Of a stretch of 32,543 nucleotides of DNA, positions 1 through 8,143 are shown one piece after another (position 1 is the stretch's first letter; each line of letters starts with the position of its first letter). A program made the position numbers and the translations under genes. Source of the stretch: Polymorphobacter sp. GTDB lineage: Bacteria; Pseudomonadota; Alphaproteobacteria; Sphingomonadales; Sphingomonadaceae. The stretch is from assembly GCF_025362435.1 (NCBI RefSeq), contig NZ_JANYGL010000032.1:1-32543 (forward strand). Direction: 5' to 3'. The notes under the pieces are model-generated. The model had not been told where the DNA came from. It saw only the letters and a list, made by a program, of their open reading frames with translations, and made no database searches.

Positions 1-246
1 GGTGGCGATCAACCGGTCGAGGTCGAGCCAGCGGTCGCCCTGCAGCGCGCCGAACTGCGCGAGGCTGAACCCGGCGCGCTTGAGGACGGTGACCTGGTGG
101 AGCCGGGCAACCTCGTCGGCCCCATAACGCCGCTGCCCCGCCGCCGAGCGCTGCGCGCCGACCAGCCCGCGCGCCTCGTAGAAGCGCAGGGCGCGGGGGC
201 TGAGCCCGGTGCGGCGGCAGACATCGGTGATCGACAGGGTTCCCAT
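1..246 (-). CDS. MerR-family transcriptional regulator, N-terminal part (runs off the window)
   Basis: The reading frame starts with ATG at 246 and is still open at base 1, so only the first 82 residues are visible. They form a typical MerR winged helix: the start LSITDVCRRTGLSPRALRFY, then EARGL, QRRYGADEVARL and a helix with LKRAGFSL. MerR proteins bind as dimers between over-long -35 and -10 elements and activate by twisting the promoter. The effector-binding C-terminus lies outside the window, so the inducer (metal, redox signal, drug or organic compound) cannot be named. No cysteine that would suggest metal sensing is conserved in the visible part beyond Cys10. The gene is transcribed away from ftsK, and its promoter should lie in the 247-300 stretch, where a dyad is present. 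The family call is firm; any finer call is not possible. Confidence 0.85.
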   Translation of the reverse strand, partial: MGTLSITDVCRRTGLSPRALRFYEARGLVGAQRSAAGQRRYGADEVARLHQVTVLKRAGFSLAQFGALQGDRWLDLDRLIAT

Positions 247-591
247 GCCCCGAGTCGTAACCGATGACGTTACGTCAACCGCAAGCGGTTTCGTGCGTGG
301 CGCTGCTCGGCCCGGAAGCGGCGCCGGTCGAGGCCCGACCCGGCTCAACTCTTCGCTGTCCTACACCCTCATAGCCCGGGTAAACGTGAGACACGTGAGT
401 CGGCGACGGCTAGTCTGTAGCGTTTCGTTTTGTGGAGCACGGTGAGCTTTATTGAGCTCATCATGGTCATCGGATCAAAGTGCGTATGAACAGTGTTACG
501 CAGCTTTATTGCGTGTGAGCGCACTCTGCCGCACGAAACAAGATGTGTTTAGTGTCATCTTTGTCATCTTAGCCGGTAGCGCCACTCCGCC
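247..591. other. 345-base gap, AT-rich for this genome
   Basis: This stretch lies between the MerR-type gene and the 3' end of ftsK. Bases 421-580 count to about 46% G+C, far below the neighbouring genes. I see no convincing gene: the short open frames on either strand have no family features or good ribosome site. Visible structure includes the 10-mer AGCTTTATTG at 445-454 and 502-511, a TGTCATCTT tandem pair around 552-571, and a CGTGAG-ACA-CGTGAG direct repeat near 385-400. The part next to 247 should hold the MerR promoter. The rest could be a remnant of transferred DNA or an unrecognised RNA. Confidence 0.5.
265..277. promoter_or_regulatory. Candidate MerR operator (TGACGT-T-ACGTCA dyad)
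   Basis: A perfect 6-base inverted repeat around a single T lies 19 bases upstream of the MerR-type start codon. Read on the minus strand it begins with TTGACG, a good -35 hexamer, and overlaps a second dyad GTAAC-N7-GTTAC. MerR proteins typically bind dyads inside their own promoter spacer, which fits. A matching -10 is not obvious, so this is a candidate only. Confidence 0.4.
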
Positions 592-2922
592 TTACATCCG
601 CGTCCCGTCGGGCTCGATCAGCACTTCGCGGCGTCCGACATGGTCGGCGACGCCGACATAGCCGTCCTTTTCCATCCGCTCGATCAGGCGCGCGGCATTG
701 TTGTAGCCGACGCGAAGCTGGCGCTGGAGGTAGCTTGTCGACGCCTTGCGGCTTTCGGCGACGATCATGATCGCCTTCTTGTAAGTCTCGGCCTCCTCGC
801 CGCCGCCGCCCTCGCCGAGATCGAGGCCGAACACCCCGTCGCCCTCGACCGGCTCCTCGGTGACCGCGTCGACGTAGTCGGGACGGCCCTGGGTACGGCA
901 ATAATCGGCGACCGCCTCGACCTCCTCGTCGCTGACAAACGGGCCGTGGACGCGGACGACCTGCTTGCCGCCGGGCATGTACAGCATGTCGCCCTTGCCG
1001 AGCAGCTGCTCGGCCCCCTGCTCGCCGAGGATGGTGCGGCTATCGATCTTCGACGTCACCGAGAAGCTGATTCGCGTCGGCAGATTGGCCTTGATGACGC
1101 CGGTGATGACGTCGACCGACGGGCGCTGGGTCGCCATGATCAGGTGGATACCGGCTGCCCGCGCTTTCTGGGCGAGCCGCTGGATGAGGAACTCGACCTC
1201 CTTGCCCGCGGTCATCATCAGGTCGGCGAGCTCGTCGACGACGACGACGATGAGCGGCAACGGCTCAAAGTCGAGCGTTTCTTCCTCGTAGATCGCGTGG
1301 CCGTCGTCGTCGTAGCCGGTGTGGACCTTGCGGATGAACGGCTTGCCGCTGGCCTTGGCCTCGCGGACGCGCTGGTTGAACCCCGACAGCGAGCGGACGT
1401 TGATGGTCGACATCATCCGGTAGCGGTCCTCCATCTGCTCGACCGCCCATTTCAGCGCGCGGATCGCCTTGGCCGGCTCGGTGACGACGGGGGACAGCAG
1501 GTGCGGGATGCGGTCGTAGACCGACAGCTCGAGCATCTTCGGATCGATCATGATCATCCGGCACTGGTCGGGCGACAGGCGGTAGAGCAGCGACAGGATC
1601 ATGCAGTTGAGCCCGACCGACTTGCCCGACCCGGTCGTGCCCGCGATCAGCAGATGCGGCATCGGCGACAGGTCGGCGATGACCGGGTCGCCCGCGATGT
1701 TCTTGCCGAGCACCAGCGGCAGCGCGGCCGACTGGTCCTCGAACGCCGCCGAGGCGAGCAGTTCGGACAGAGTCACCATCTGGCGGTTGGGGTTGGGCAG
1801 CTCGATACCGATCACGTTGCGCCCCGGCACGACCGCGACCCGCGCGCTGACCGCGCTCATCGACCGGGCGATGTCGTCCGACAGGCCGATCACCCGGCTC
1901 GCCTTGAGGCCGGGGGCGGGTTCGAGCTCGTACATCGTCACGACCGGGCCGGGCCGGACATCGCCGATACGCCCCTTGACGCCAAAGTCGTCGAGCACCG
2001 ATTCGAGCAGCCGGGCATTCTGCTCGAGCGCGGCACGGTCGATCTTGACCACCGGCCCCTTCGGCACCGGCTTGAGCAGGTCGAGCGGCGGCAGCTCGTA
2101 GATATCGCCAAGGCCGAGCGTCGGCTGGCGGTCGCGCCGCCCGCGCTTCGCCGAGACGGCGGCCGGAGCGGCAGGGGTGACGATCGTCGCCCGCGGCACG
2201 GCGGCCTGCTCGATCGCGGCGGCGGCAGCGGCGGCTTCGGGAGCAGGACGGCGGCGGCGCTCGACCGGAACGACGTCGGGCCGGGCATCGTCGGCATCGT
2301 CATCGTCGCGGTGGCGGAACAGCCCGATGATCGTCGCGGCATCGTCCCGGTCGACGCCGACGCCCCACAGCAGCAGCGGCAGCGCCAGCATCGCCAGCAC
2401 CAGCGCGAGCAGGCTCGTCACGGGAAGCGCCGACAGCGCCGCGATCGATCCCAGCGCATCGCCCGCATTCGCCGCGACCAGCCCGGCGAGCCCACCGGTC
2501 CCGGCCGGCAAGGCGGCATCGGGGTCGGGCCAAAGCGCGCCGACCGCGCCCGCCGCAAGCAGCGTCCCCGCCAACGTCGCCAGCGTGTAGCGCCGCCAGT
2601 TCGCCAGCCCCTTCCGCCGCAGCAGCCGCGTGCCCGAGACGACCAGCGCCGGAACCAGCGCGACGACCATATATCCCGCGGCAAACAGCAATGTGTCGGC
2701 AGCCCATGCCCCGGGAGCGCCGAGCAGGTTCTGCGGCACGCGGCCGGTGACGGTGTCGAACGACGGGTCGCGCGGGCCATAGCTCGCCAGCGCGGCGACG
2801 ATCACCGCCGCCACCACCAGCAGCAGCAGCCCTGAAGCAACCGCGAGACCGCGGCTCAACGCCGCCCGGGTTTCGGCGGCGACGATTGCGCCGCGCCCCG
2901 TCGTTGCGGCCCTCGTTGCCAT
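592..2922 (-). CDS. ftsK: DNA translocase FtsK
   Basis: FtsK/SpoIIIE-type ATP-driven DNA pump that clears chromosome ends from the division septum and activates XerCD recombination at dif. The 776-residue protein has an N-terminal membrane domain with several hydrophobic segments (about 25-190), a short Ala/Asp/Arg-rich linker (about 200-265), the alpha/beta motor and a C-terminal winged-helix gamma domain (about 712-776) that reads KOPS. The Walker A GTTGSGKS is at 428-435 and a Walker B region around [12 protein letters not shown] at 559-569. An upstream in-frame ATG at 3006 exists, but the ATG at 2922 is preceded by GGAGGG at good spacing and begins just before the first membrane segment, so I chose it. 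The linker is short, as is usual in alphaproteobacteria. The gene is divergent from the UbiH-type hydroxylase, with 113 bases between starts. Family assignment is very secure. Confidence 0.97.
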   Translation of the reverse strand: MATRAATTGRGAIVAAETRAALSRGLAVASGLLLLVVAAVIVAALASYGPRDPSFDTVTGRVPQNLLGAPGAWAADTLLFAAGYMVVALVPALVVSGTRLLRRKGLANWRRYTLATLAGTLLAAGAVGALWPDPDAALPAGTGGLAGLVAANAGDALGSIAALSALPVTSLLALVLAMLALPLLLWGVGVDRDDAATIIGLFRHRDDDDADDARPDVVPVERRRRPAPEAAAAAAAIEQAAVPRATIVTPAAPAAVSAKRGRRDRQPTLGLGDIYELPPLDLLKPVPKGPVVKIDRAALEQNARLLESVLDDFGVKGRIGDVRPGPVVTMYELEPAPGLKASRVIGLSDDIARSMSAVSARVAVVPGRNVIGIELPNPNRQMVTLSELLASAAFEDQSAALPLVLGKNIAGDPVIADLSPMPHLLIAGTTGSGKSVGLNCMILSLLYRLSPDQCRMIMIDPKMLELSVYDRIPHLLSPVVTEPAKAIRALKWAVEQMEDRYRMMSTINVRSLSGFNQRVREAKASGKPFIRKVHTGYDDDGHAIYEEETLDFEPLPLIVVVVDELADLMMTAGKEVEFLIQRLAQKARAAGIHLIMATQRPSVDVITGVIKANLPTRISFSVTSKIDSRTILGEQGAEQLLGKGDMLYMPGGKQVVRVHGPFVSDEEVEAVADYCRTQGRPDYVDAVTEEPVEGDGVFGLDLGEGGGGEEAETYKKAIMIVAESRKASTSYLQRQLRVGYNNAARLIERMEKDGYVGVADHVGRREVLIEPDGTRM

Positions 2923-3035
2923 GCCGTTCGCCCTCCGTTCGCGTCGCCGCCACGATGCCTTGGAACAGTGCGCGGGGCAAGATCGGGACATCGTGCCACT
3001 TCGCAATCCCCGCCATGCGGGCTAAGACGCAACAC

Positions 3036-4274
3036 ATGCAGAGCGACGTGATCATCATCGGCGGCGGGCTGGTCGGCATGACGCTCGCGCTCGCGCTCGA
3101 CGCGCATGGGGTGTCGAGCGCGGTGGTCGACGCGGCCGACCTCGACGCGACGCTTGCGCAGGGCTTCGACGGGCGCGCGACCGCGATCGCCAGCGCCTCG
3201 GCGGCGATGTTCCGCGCGATCGGGCTGGGCGGGGTTCTCGACGAGCAGTCGTCCCCGATCCACCGCATCCGCGTCAGCGACGGGATCACGACCAGGCCAT
3301 TGATCTTCGACGCGCTCGCGGCCGATGGACCCGACTCGTCGGGGGGCGGCGCGCTCGGCTACATGGTCGAGAACCGCCACCTCCGCACCGCGCTGCTGAC
3401 CGCCGGGCGCGCGGCGAAGGGCATCGCGCTCCACGCCCCCGCGACCGCGACGTCGATCGTCCGCGATGGGCACGGCGTGACGGTGACGCTCGCCGACGGC
3501 ACTATCCTGACCGCGCCGCTGCTGATCGCCGCCGACGGTCGCCGGTCGAAGATCCGCGACGGCGCCGGGATTGCGGTGGCGCGCTGGACCTATCCGCAGA
3601 CCGCGATCGTGACGATGATCGAGCATGCCGAGCCGCACGACAACACCGCGTTCGAGCTGTTCTACCCGACCGGGCCGTTCGCGATCCTGCCGATGCAGGA
3701 CAGTCCGGGCGGAGCGCATCGGTCGGCGATCGTGTGGACGGTCGAGAACGACGCCGCGCCGGGGACGCTCAAGCTCGGTCCGCGCGGGCTCGCTGCTGAG
3801 ATCGAGGAGCGGATCGGCGGGCTGCTCGGGGCGGTGACGGTAGCTGCTCCGGCGGCGTCGTATCCGCTCGGCTACCACCACGCCGCGAGCTACACCGCCG
3901 AGCGCCTCGTCCTCATCGGCGACGCTGCGCATGGGATCCATCCCATTGCAGGACAAGGACTTAACATGGGTTTGCGCGACGTCGCCGCGCTGACCGAGGT
4001 GCTCGTCGACAGCGCCCGGCTCGGCCTCGACCTCGGCGCACCCGCTGTGACGGCGCGTTATTCGGCGTGGCGGCGGCTCGACAATTCGATGGTCGGGAGC
4101 GTCACCGATGGGCTCAACCGGCTGTTCGCGTTGAAGGGCCGGCTCCCGGCGGCGGCGCGGCGCTTCGGGCTGGCGGCGGTCGGGCGGGTGCCGCTGCTCA
4201 AGCGGCGCTTCATGGCCGAGGCGCGCGGCGAGACCGGCGACCGGCCGAAATTGCTGACCGGAACCGCGCTCTAG
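3036..4274 (+). CDS. UbiH/UbiF/COQ6-family FAD-dependent hydroxylase (ubiquinone biosynthesis)
   Basis: Class A flavoprotein monooxygenase of 412 residues, of the kind that hydroxylates the aromatic ring of ubiquinone precursors with O2 and NAD(P)H. The FAD Rossmann motif IIIGGGLVG lies at residues 6-14, the family signature GRATAIASAS around 47-56, the DG motif as ADGRRSKIRDGAG near the middle, and the second FAD motif GDAAHGIHPIAGQGLN followed by MGLRD in the last third. This last motif is the hallmark of the UbiH/COQ6 group rather than of catabolic PobA-type enzymes. The ring position cannot be read from sequence, and alphaproteobacteria carry variable sets (UbiH, UbiF, UbiI, UbiL, UbiM), so no symbol is given. 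An alternative start at 3015 adds seven residues; neither start has a strong ribosome site. Divergent from ftsK. Confidence 0.9.
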   Translation: MQSDVIIIGGGLVGMTLALALDAHGVSSAVVDAADLDATLAQGFDGRATAIASASAAMFRAIGLGGVLDEQSSPIHRIRVSDGITTRPLIFDALAADGPDSSGGGALGYMVENRHLRTALLTAGRAAKGIALHAPATATSIVRDGHGVTVTLADGTILTAPLLIAADGRRSKIRDGAGIAVARWTYPQTAIVTMIEHAEPHDNTAFELFYPTGPFAILPMQDSPGGAHRSAIVWTVENDAAPGTLKLGPRGLAAEIEERIGGLLGAVTVAAPAASYPLGYHHAASYTAERLVLIGDAAHGIHPIAGQGLNMGLRDVAALTEVLVDSARLGLDLGAPAVTARYSAWRRLDNSMVGSVTDGLNRLFALKGRLPAAARRFGLAAVGRVPLLKRRFMAEARGETGDRPKLLTGTAL

Positions 4275-4436
4275 TCCGTCGCGCCACCACGCGCACAGGC
4301 ACCGCACAACGCCGCGCCCGAAGCATCTTGCCCGCATCGAATGCACCCCGCCGGCACAGCTTGACGCGCCGACGTGCATCGGTGACCCTTCGACGAGCCG
4401 GCGGCAATACGCGGCCGGCGGCGCAGGGGTGGCAAT

Positions 4437-4814
4437 ATGGCCGTGACCGGCATCGGCGGATTGTTCTTCCGCGCGCGTGATCCAGAGGCGCTGGCAGCGT
4501 GGTACGTCACCCATCTCGGCGTCGGCGCGGGCTGCGGCGGCGCAGCGAATGAGGAGCCCGACCCGTGGACGTGGCGAACCGCCGTCGGCCCGACGGTGTT
4601 CGCCCCCTTCGCCGCGACGAGCGACTATTTCGCCGCCGACAAGCCGTTCATGATCAACTTCCGCGTCACCGGCCTCGACGACCTCCTCGCCGGGCTTCGC
4701 GCGGCGGGAATCGACGTCGAGACGCGCCCCGAATGGGACTCGCCCGAGGCCGGCCGCTTCGCCCGCATCCACGACCCCGAGGGCACCCCGATCGAGCTTT
4801 GGGAGCAGTCCTGA
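4437..4814 (+). CDS. VOC-family (glyoxalase/bleomycin-resistance fold) protein
   Basis: A 125-residue single-domain protein with the paired beta-alpha-beta-beta-beta pattern of the vicinal oxygen chelate superfamily. The first half starts with the usual GIGGLFFRARDPEALAAWY strand-helix and YVTHLGVG; the second contains INFRVTGLDDLLAGLRAAGI and ends with the characteristic RFARIHDPEGTPIELWEQ strand, whose Glu is the usual last metal ligand. Members include glyoxalase I, extradiol dioxygenases and drug-binding proteins; which reaction this one carries out is not evident. An AGGGGTGG ribosome site precedes the ATG. It stands alone after 162 bases without a gene, and another gap of about 260 bases follows. 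Family secure, function unknown. Confidence 0.87.
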   Translation: MAVTGIGGLFFRARDPEALAAWYVTHLGVGAGCGGAANEEPDPWTWRTAVGPTVFAPFAATSDYFAADKPFMINFRVTGLDDLLAGLRAAGIDVETRPEWDSPEAGRFARIHDPEGTPIELWEQS

Positions 4815-4889
4815 CGAGGCGCGCGGGCAGCCCGGCTGGGGCGCCCAAGATCGCTATCGGCGACACCGATCGACATCGTCTAATCGCCT

Positions 4890-4940
4890 TCAAGCACGGC
4901 TTGACTCGGTGAGGACGCAGGGCCAATCGCGGCCTGCGTC
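4890..4940. repeat. Two adjacent inverted repeats upstream of the ABC permease gene
   Basis: The gap 4815-5078 holds no convincing gene. It contains TCAAGC-ACG-GCTTGA (4890-4904), a perfect 6-base dyad that could be an operator, followed by GACGCAGG/CCTGCGTC (4914-4921 and 4933-4940), an 8-base hairpin stem with an 11-base loop. Neither has a T-run, so a factor-independent terminator is unlikely. They lie 140-190 bases before the permease start and are candidates for transporter control. Confidence 0.35.
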
Positions 4941-5078
4941 GGCTCGCACGGGACGGCGCAACTCCAGCAGAGCAGGCACGATGCCCGGCGACAGTAGCAA
5001 CCGAATACGCAAGCCGACGCCGAGCGCGACCGCCTGACCTCCAGGCTCTCGCGGCGGCGGGCGGCCATGAGGGACACG

Positions 5079-6830
5079 ATGGCGCAACGTGATGCCACGA
5101 CTGAACGCGGCTGGCCGATCGCACGCTTTTTGCGGATGCGGTCGGCTCCGTCATGGGCCGACCTGATCAGCTTCCTGCTGCTCGCCGCCGCTGCGGTCCT
5201 GATCGTCCGCGGAGCCGGCGAGGCGAGCCAGCCGCTCGCCGCGCTGCGGGCGACGCCGGTGACGCTCGATGTCGCCCGGCTGCCCGAATATGCGCTGCGG
5301 ACGACGCTGCGGATGTTCGCCGCGCTCGGCGCGTCGCTCGTCTTCACCTTCGTCTTCGCCACCCTCGCCGCGAAAAGCCGCAAGGCCGAGATGATCATCG
5401 TCCCCGCGCTCGACATCCTTCAGTCGGTGCCGGTGCTCGGCTTCCTGACCTTCACCGTGACCTTCTTCATGGGCTTGTTCCCGGGGCGGCAGCTGGGTGT
5501 CGAGCTCGCCGCGATCTTCGCGATCTTCACCAGCCAGGCGTGGAACATGACGTTTAGCTTCTACCAGTCGCTGCGGACCGTGCCGAACGATCTCGACGAG
5601 GTCAGCCGCCAGTTCGGCTTTTCGGCATGGCGGCGGTTCATTCGGCTCGACCTGCCGTTCGCGACGCCCGGACTCGTCTGGAACATCATGATGTCGATGT
5701 CGGGGGGCTGGTTCTTCGTCGTCGCATCGGAGGCGATCACCGTCGGCAATACGACGGTGACGTTGCCCGGCATCGGCGCGTGGCTGGCGCTGTCGATCGA
5801 ACGGCAGGACCTGCACGCGGTGGCGATCGGCGTCGGCGCGATGGCGGTGGTTATCCTGCTCTACGACCAACTGGTGTTCCGCCCGGTCGTCGCCTGGGCC
5901 GACAAGTTCCGCTTCGAGCAGACCAAGTCGCAGGAGGCGCCGCGGTCATGGGTCTATGCGATGGTCCGCCAGACGCGCTGGCTCCGCGTCGGGTTTGCCG
6001 CGCTGGCGTGGCCGATGCGCCAGATCGGCCGGATCGACTGGTCGGTGCCGCGTCCGCCGGCGCTCCGCCTCGGCGGCGAGACCAGCCGCATCCTCGACAT
6101 CGTGTGGCTCGTCATCATCGGCGGCTTCGCGGTGTGGGCGGTCGCGGTCCTCGCCGGGTTCGTCAGCCATACGCTCAACTGGAGCGACGTCTGGACGGTC
6201 ACCGGCCTCGCCTTCGCGACGCTGGTCCGCGTGCTCGTCCTGATCGTCGTCGCCAGCCTGATCTGGGTGCCGATCGGCGTCTGGATCGGGTTGCGCCCGG
6301 TCTGGGCCGAACGCCTCCAGCCGATCGCCCAGTTCCTCGCCGCCTTTCCGGCGAACGTACTGTTTCCCTTCGCCGTCGTGCTGATCCTGCGCTTCAAGCT
6401 CGACCCGAACATCTGGCTGTCGCCGCTGATCATCCTCGGCACCCAGTGGTACATCCTGTTCAACGTCATCGCCGGGGCGAGCGCGATCTCGACCGACATC
6501 AAGGAGGCCGCGCGGATCTTCGACATCCGCGGATGGCAGTGGTGGCGACAGGTCGCGCTGCCCGGCATCTTCCCGTACTATGTCACCGGCGCACTGACCG
6601 CGTCGGGCGGATCGTGGAACGCGTCGATCGTCGCCGAGGCGGTCAGCTGGGGCCACGAGCATATCGAGGCGGTCGGGCTCGGCTCGTACATCGCCAGCGC
6701 CACCGCGGCGGGCCGGTCGGCGCAGGTCGCGCTCGGCGTCGCCGTCATGTCGGTCTTCGTCACCGCGCTCAACCGCGCGGTGTGGCGGCCGCTCTATCGC
6801 TATTCCGAACGCCGCCTGCGGCTCGACTGA
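5079..6830 (+). CDS. ABC transporter permease, fused double-domain (nitrate/sulfonate/bicarbonate-type)
   Basis: Inner-membrane subunit of an ABC importer of the NrtB/SsuC/TauC class. At about 583 residues it is twice the usual size and carries two binding-protein-dependent permease domains in tandem, each with about five or six hydrophobic helices. Each has a recognisable EAA loop for docking the ATPase: DLDEVSRQFGFSAWRRF in the first half and DIKEAARIFDIRGWQWWRQ in the second. One polypeptide therefore supplies both halves of the channel. I chose ATG 5079 because GAGGG lies five bases upstream; ATG 5067, four codons earlier, has no ribosome site. The ATPase gene follows after nine bases. 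No periplasmic binding protein is encoded nearby, so the substrate cannot be inferred; aromatic acids, anions and sulfonates are all possible. Confidence 0.9.
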   Translation: MAQRDATTERGWPIARFLRMRSAPSWADLISFLLLAAAAVLIVRGAGEASQPLAALRATPVTLDVARLPEYALRTTLRMFAALGASLVFTFVFATLAAKSRKAEMIIVPALDILQSVPVLGFLTFTVTFFMGLFPGRQLGVELAAIFAIFTSQAWNMTFSFYQSLRTVPNDLDEVSRQFGFSAWRRFIRLDLPFATPGLVWNIMMSMSGGWFFVVASEAITVGNTTVTLPGIGAWLALSIERQDLHAVAIGVGAMAVVILLYDQLVFRPVVAWADKFRFEQTKSQEAPRSWVYAMVRQTRWLRVGFAALAWPMRQIGRIDWSVPRPPALRLGGETSRILDIVWLVIIGGFAVWAVAVLAGFVSHTLNWSDVWTVTGLAFATLVRVLVLIVVASLIWVPIGVWIGLRPVWAERLQPIAQFLAAFPANVLFPFAVVLILRFKLDPNIWLSPLIILGTQWYILFNVIAGASAISTDIKEAARIFDIRGWQWWRQVALPGIFPYYVTGALTASGGSWNASIVAEAVSWGHEHIEAVGLGSYIASATAAGRSAQVALGVAVMSVFVTALNRAVWRPLYRYSERRLRLD

Positions 6831-6839
6831 GGTGCATCC

Positions 6840-8132
6840 ATGACCGCCATTCTCGACCGGCCGCTCGTCGAAGTCCGCAACGTCCGCCATTTCTACGGCA
6901 AGTCGGCGGAGAGCAACCTGCTCGTCCTCGACGACGTCGACCTGACGCTGTTCGACAACGAGATCGTCGGGCTGCTCGGCCGCTCGGGGTCGGGCAAGTC
7001 GACCCTGCTCCGCTCGATCGCCGGGCTGCTGACCCCGACCGGCGGCAGCGTCGCCTTCCCGGCCCCCGCGACGACCGTCAGCATGGTCTTCCAGAGCTTC
7101 GCGCTGTTCCCGTGGCTGACCGTCCAGCAGAACGTCGAGGTCGGGTTGGAGGCGAAGCGCGTCCCCGCCGCCGAACGGCGCAAGCGCGCGCTCGCCGCGA
7201 TCGACCTGATCGGCCTCGACGGCTTCGAGAACGCCTATCCGAAGGAATTGTCGGGGGGGATGCGCCAGCGCGTCGGCCTCGCCCGGGCGCTCGTCGTCGA
7301 CCCGTCGATCCTGCTGATGGACGAGCCGTTCTCGGCGCTCGACGTGCTGACAGCCGAAACGCTGCGGACCGACCTGCTCGACCTGTGGTCCGAAGGCCGG
7401 ATGCCGATCAAGTCGATCCTGATGGTAACGCACAACATCGAGGAGGCGGTGCTGATGTGCGACCGCATCCTCGTCTTCTCGTCGAACCCGGGGCGCGTCG
7501 TCGCCGAGATCAAGGTCGACCTGCCGCAGCCGCGCAACCGCCAGGAACCAGCGTTCCGCGCGCTGGTCGAGGACATCTACGTCCGCATGACCAAGAAGGC
7601 GGCCCCGGGCGAGGTGCGCGACGGGCTGTTTCCGGGAACAGGCATCAGCATGGTGCTGCCGCGCGTGTCGACGAACACCCTCGCCGGATTGATGGAGGCG
7701 ATCGCCGGGTCGCCGTACAGCGGCAAGGCCGACCTGCCGCAGCTCGCGCGCGAACTGCAGTACGAGGCCGACGAGCTGTTCCCGATCGCCGAGGTCCTCC
7801 AGCTGCTCCGCTTCGCCGAGCTCGAGGGCGGCGACCTCCGCCTGCTGCCCCCGGCGTTCCGCTACGTCGAGGCCGAGGTCGACCAGCGCAAGCAGCTGTT
7901 CGCACAGCAGTTGCTCAACTACGTCCCGCTGGTGGCGCATGTCCGCCGCGTCCTCGACGACCGCGCCAGCCACCAGGCCCCCGCGCGCCGGTTTCGCGAC
8001 GAACTCGAAGACAATATGTCGGAGGAATACGCCGACCAGACGATCCGCTCGGTCGTCCAATGGGGCCGATATGCCGAGGTCTATGCCTTCGACGAAACCG
8101 CCGACCTGTTCACCCTCGACAACCCGAGCTGA
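6840..8132 (+). CDS. ABC transporter ATPase with C-terminal AAA-associated domain
   Basis: ATP-binding partner of the preceding double permease (430 residues). Residues 1-245 are a complete nucleotide-binding domain: Walker A GRSGSGKST at 47-55, Q-loop Gln85 in VFQSFALFPW, signature LSGGMRQR at 137-144, Walker B ILLMDEP at 157-163 and switch His198 in MVTHN. This matches the nitrate/sulfonate/taurine group. Residues from about 280 to 420 form an extra domain matching the AAA-associated C-terminal family (AAA_assoc_C, PF09821), with DELFPIAEVLQLL and a long Arg/Gln-rich helix. This domain occurs on a subset of such ATPases; its role is unknown and may be regulatory. The start codon follows the permease stop by nine bases, so the two genes are one transcription unit. 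The reading frame ends 11 bases from the convergent S9 peptidase. Confidence 0.92.
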   Translation: MTAILDRPLVEVRNVRHFYGKSAESNLLVLDDVDLTLFDNEIVGLLGRSGSGKSTLLRSIAGLLTPTGGSVAFPAPATTVSMVFQSFALFPWLTVQQNVEVGLEAKRVPAAERRKRALAAIDLIGLDGFENAYPKELSGGMRQRVGLARALVVDPSILLMDEPFSALDVLTAETLRTDLLDLWSEGRMPIKSILMVTHNIEEAVLMCDRILVFSSNPGRVVAEIKVDLPQPRNRQEPAFRALVEDIYVRMTKKAAPGEVRDGLFPGTGISMVLPRVSTNTLAGLMEAIAGSPYSGKADLPQLARELQYEADELFPIAEVLQLLRFAELEGGDLRLLPPAFRYVEAEVDQRKQLFAQQLLNYVPLVAHVRRVLDDRASHQAPARRFRDELEDNMSEEYADQTIRSVVQWGRYAEVYAFDETADLFTLDNPS

Positions 8133-8143
8133 CCCGGCCCTGA

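Noticed and set aside
640-2835. A long open frame (731 codons) on the plus strand opposite ftsK
   Set aside because: It is the antisense shadow of a secure gene in high-GC DNA; its protein is Asp/Arg/Gln-rich with no family motifs.
2856-4772. A 638-codon minus-strand frame opposite the UbiH-type and VOC genes
   Set aside because: Arg/Asp/Ala-rich shadow without recognisable domains; both plus-strand genes have full motif sets.
5946-8060. A 704-codon minus-strand frame opposite the ABC genes
   Set aside because: Antisense shadow; composition is typical of reverse reading of high-GC codons and no motif is present.
5627-8143. An 838-codon plus-strand frame running through both ABC genes
   Set aside because: It is the out-of-frame reading of the permease and ATPase, with Arg/Pro-rich nonsense sequence.
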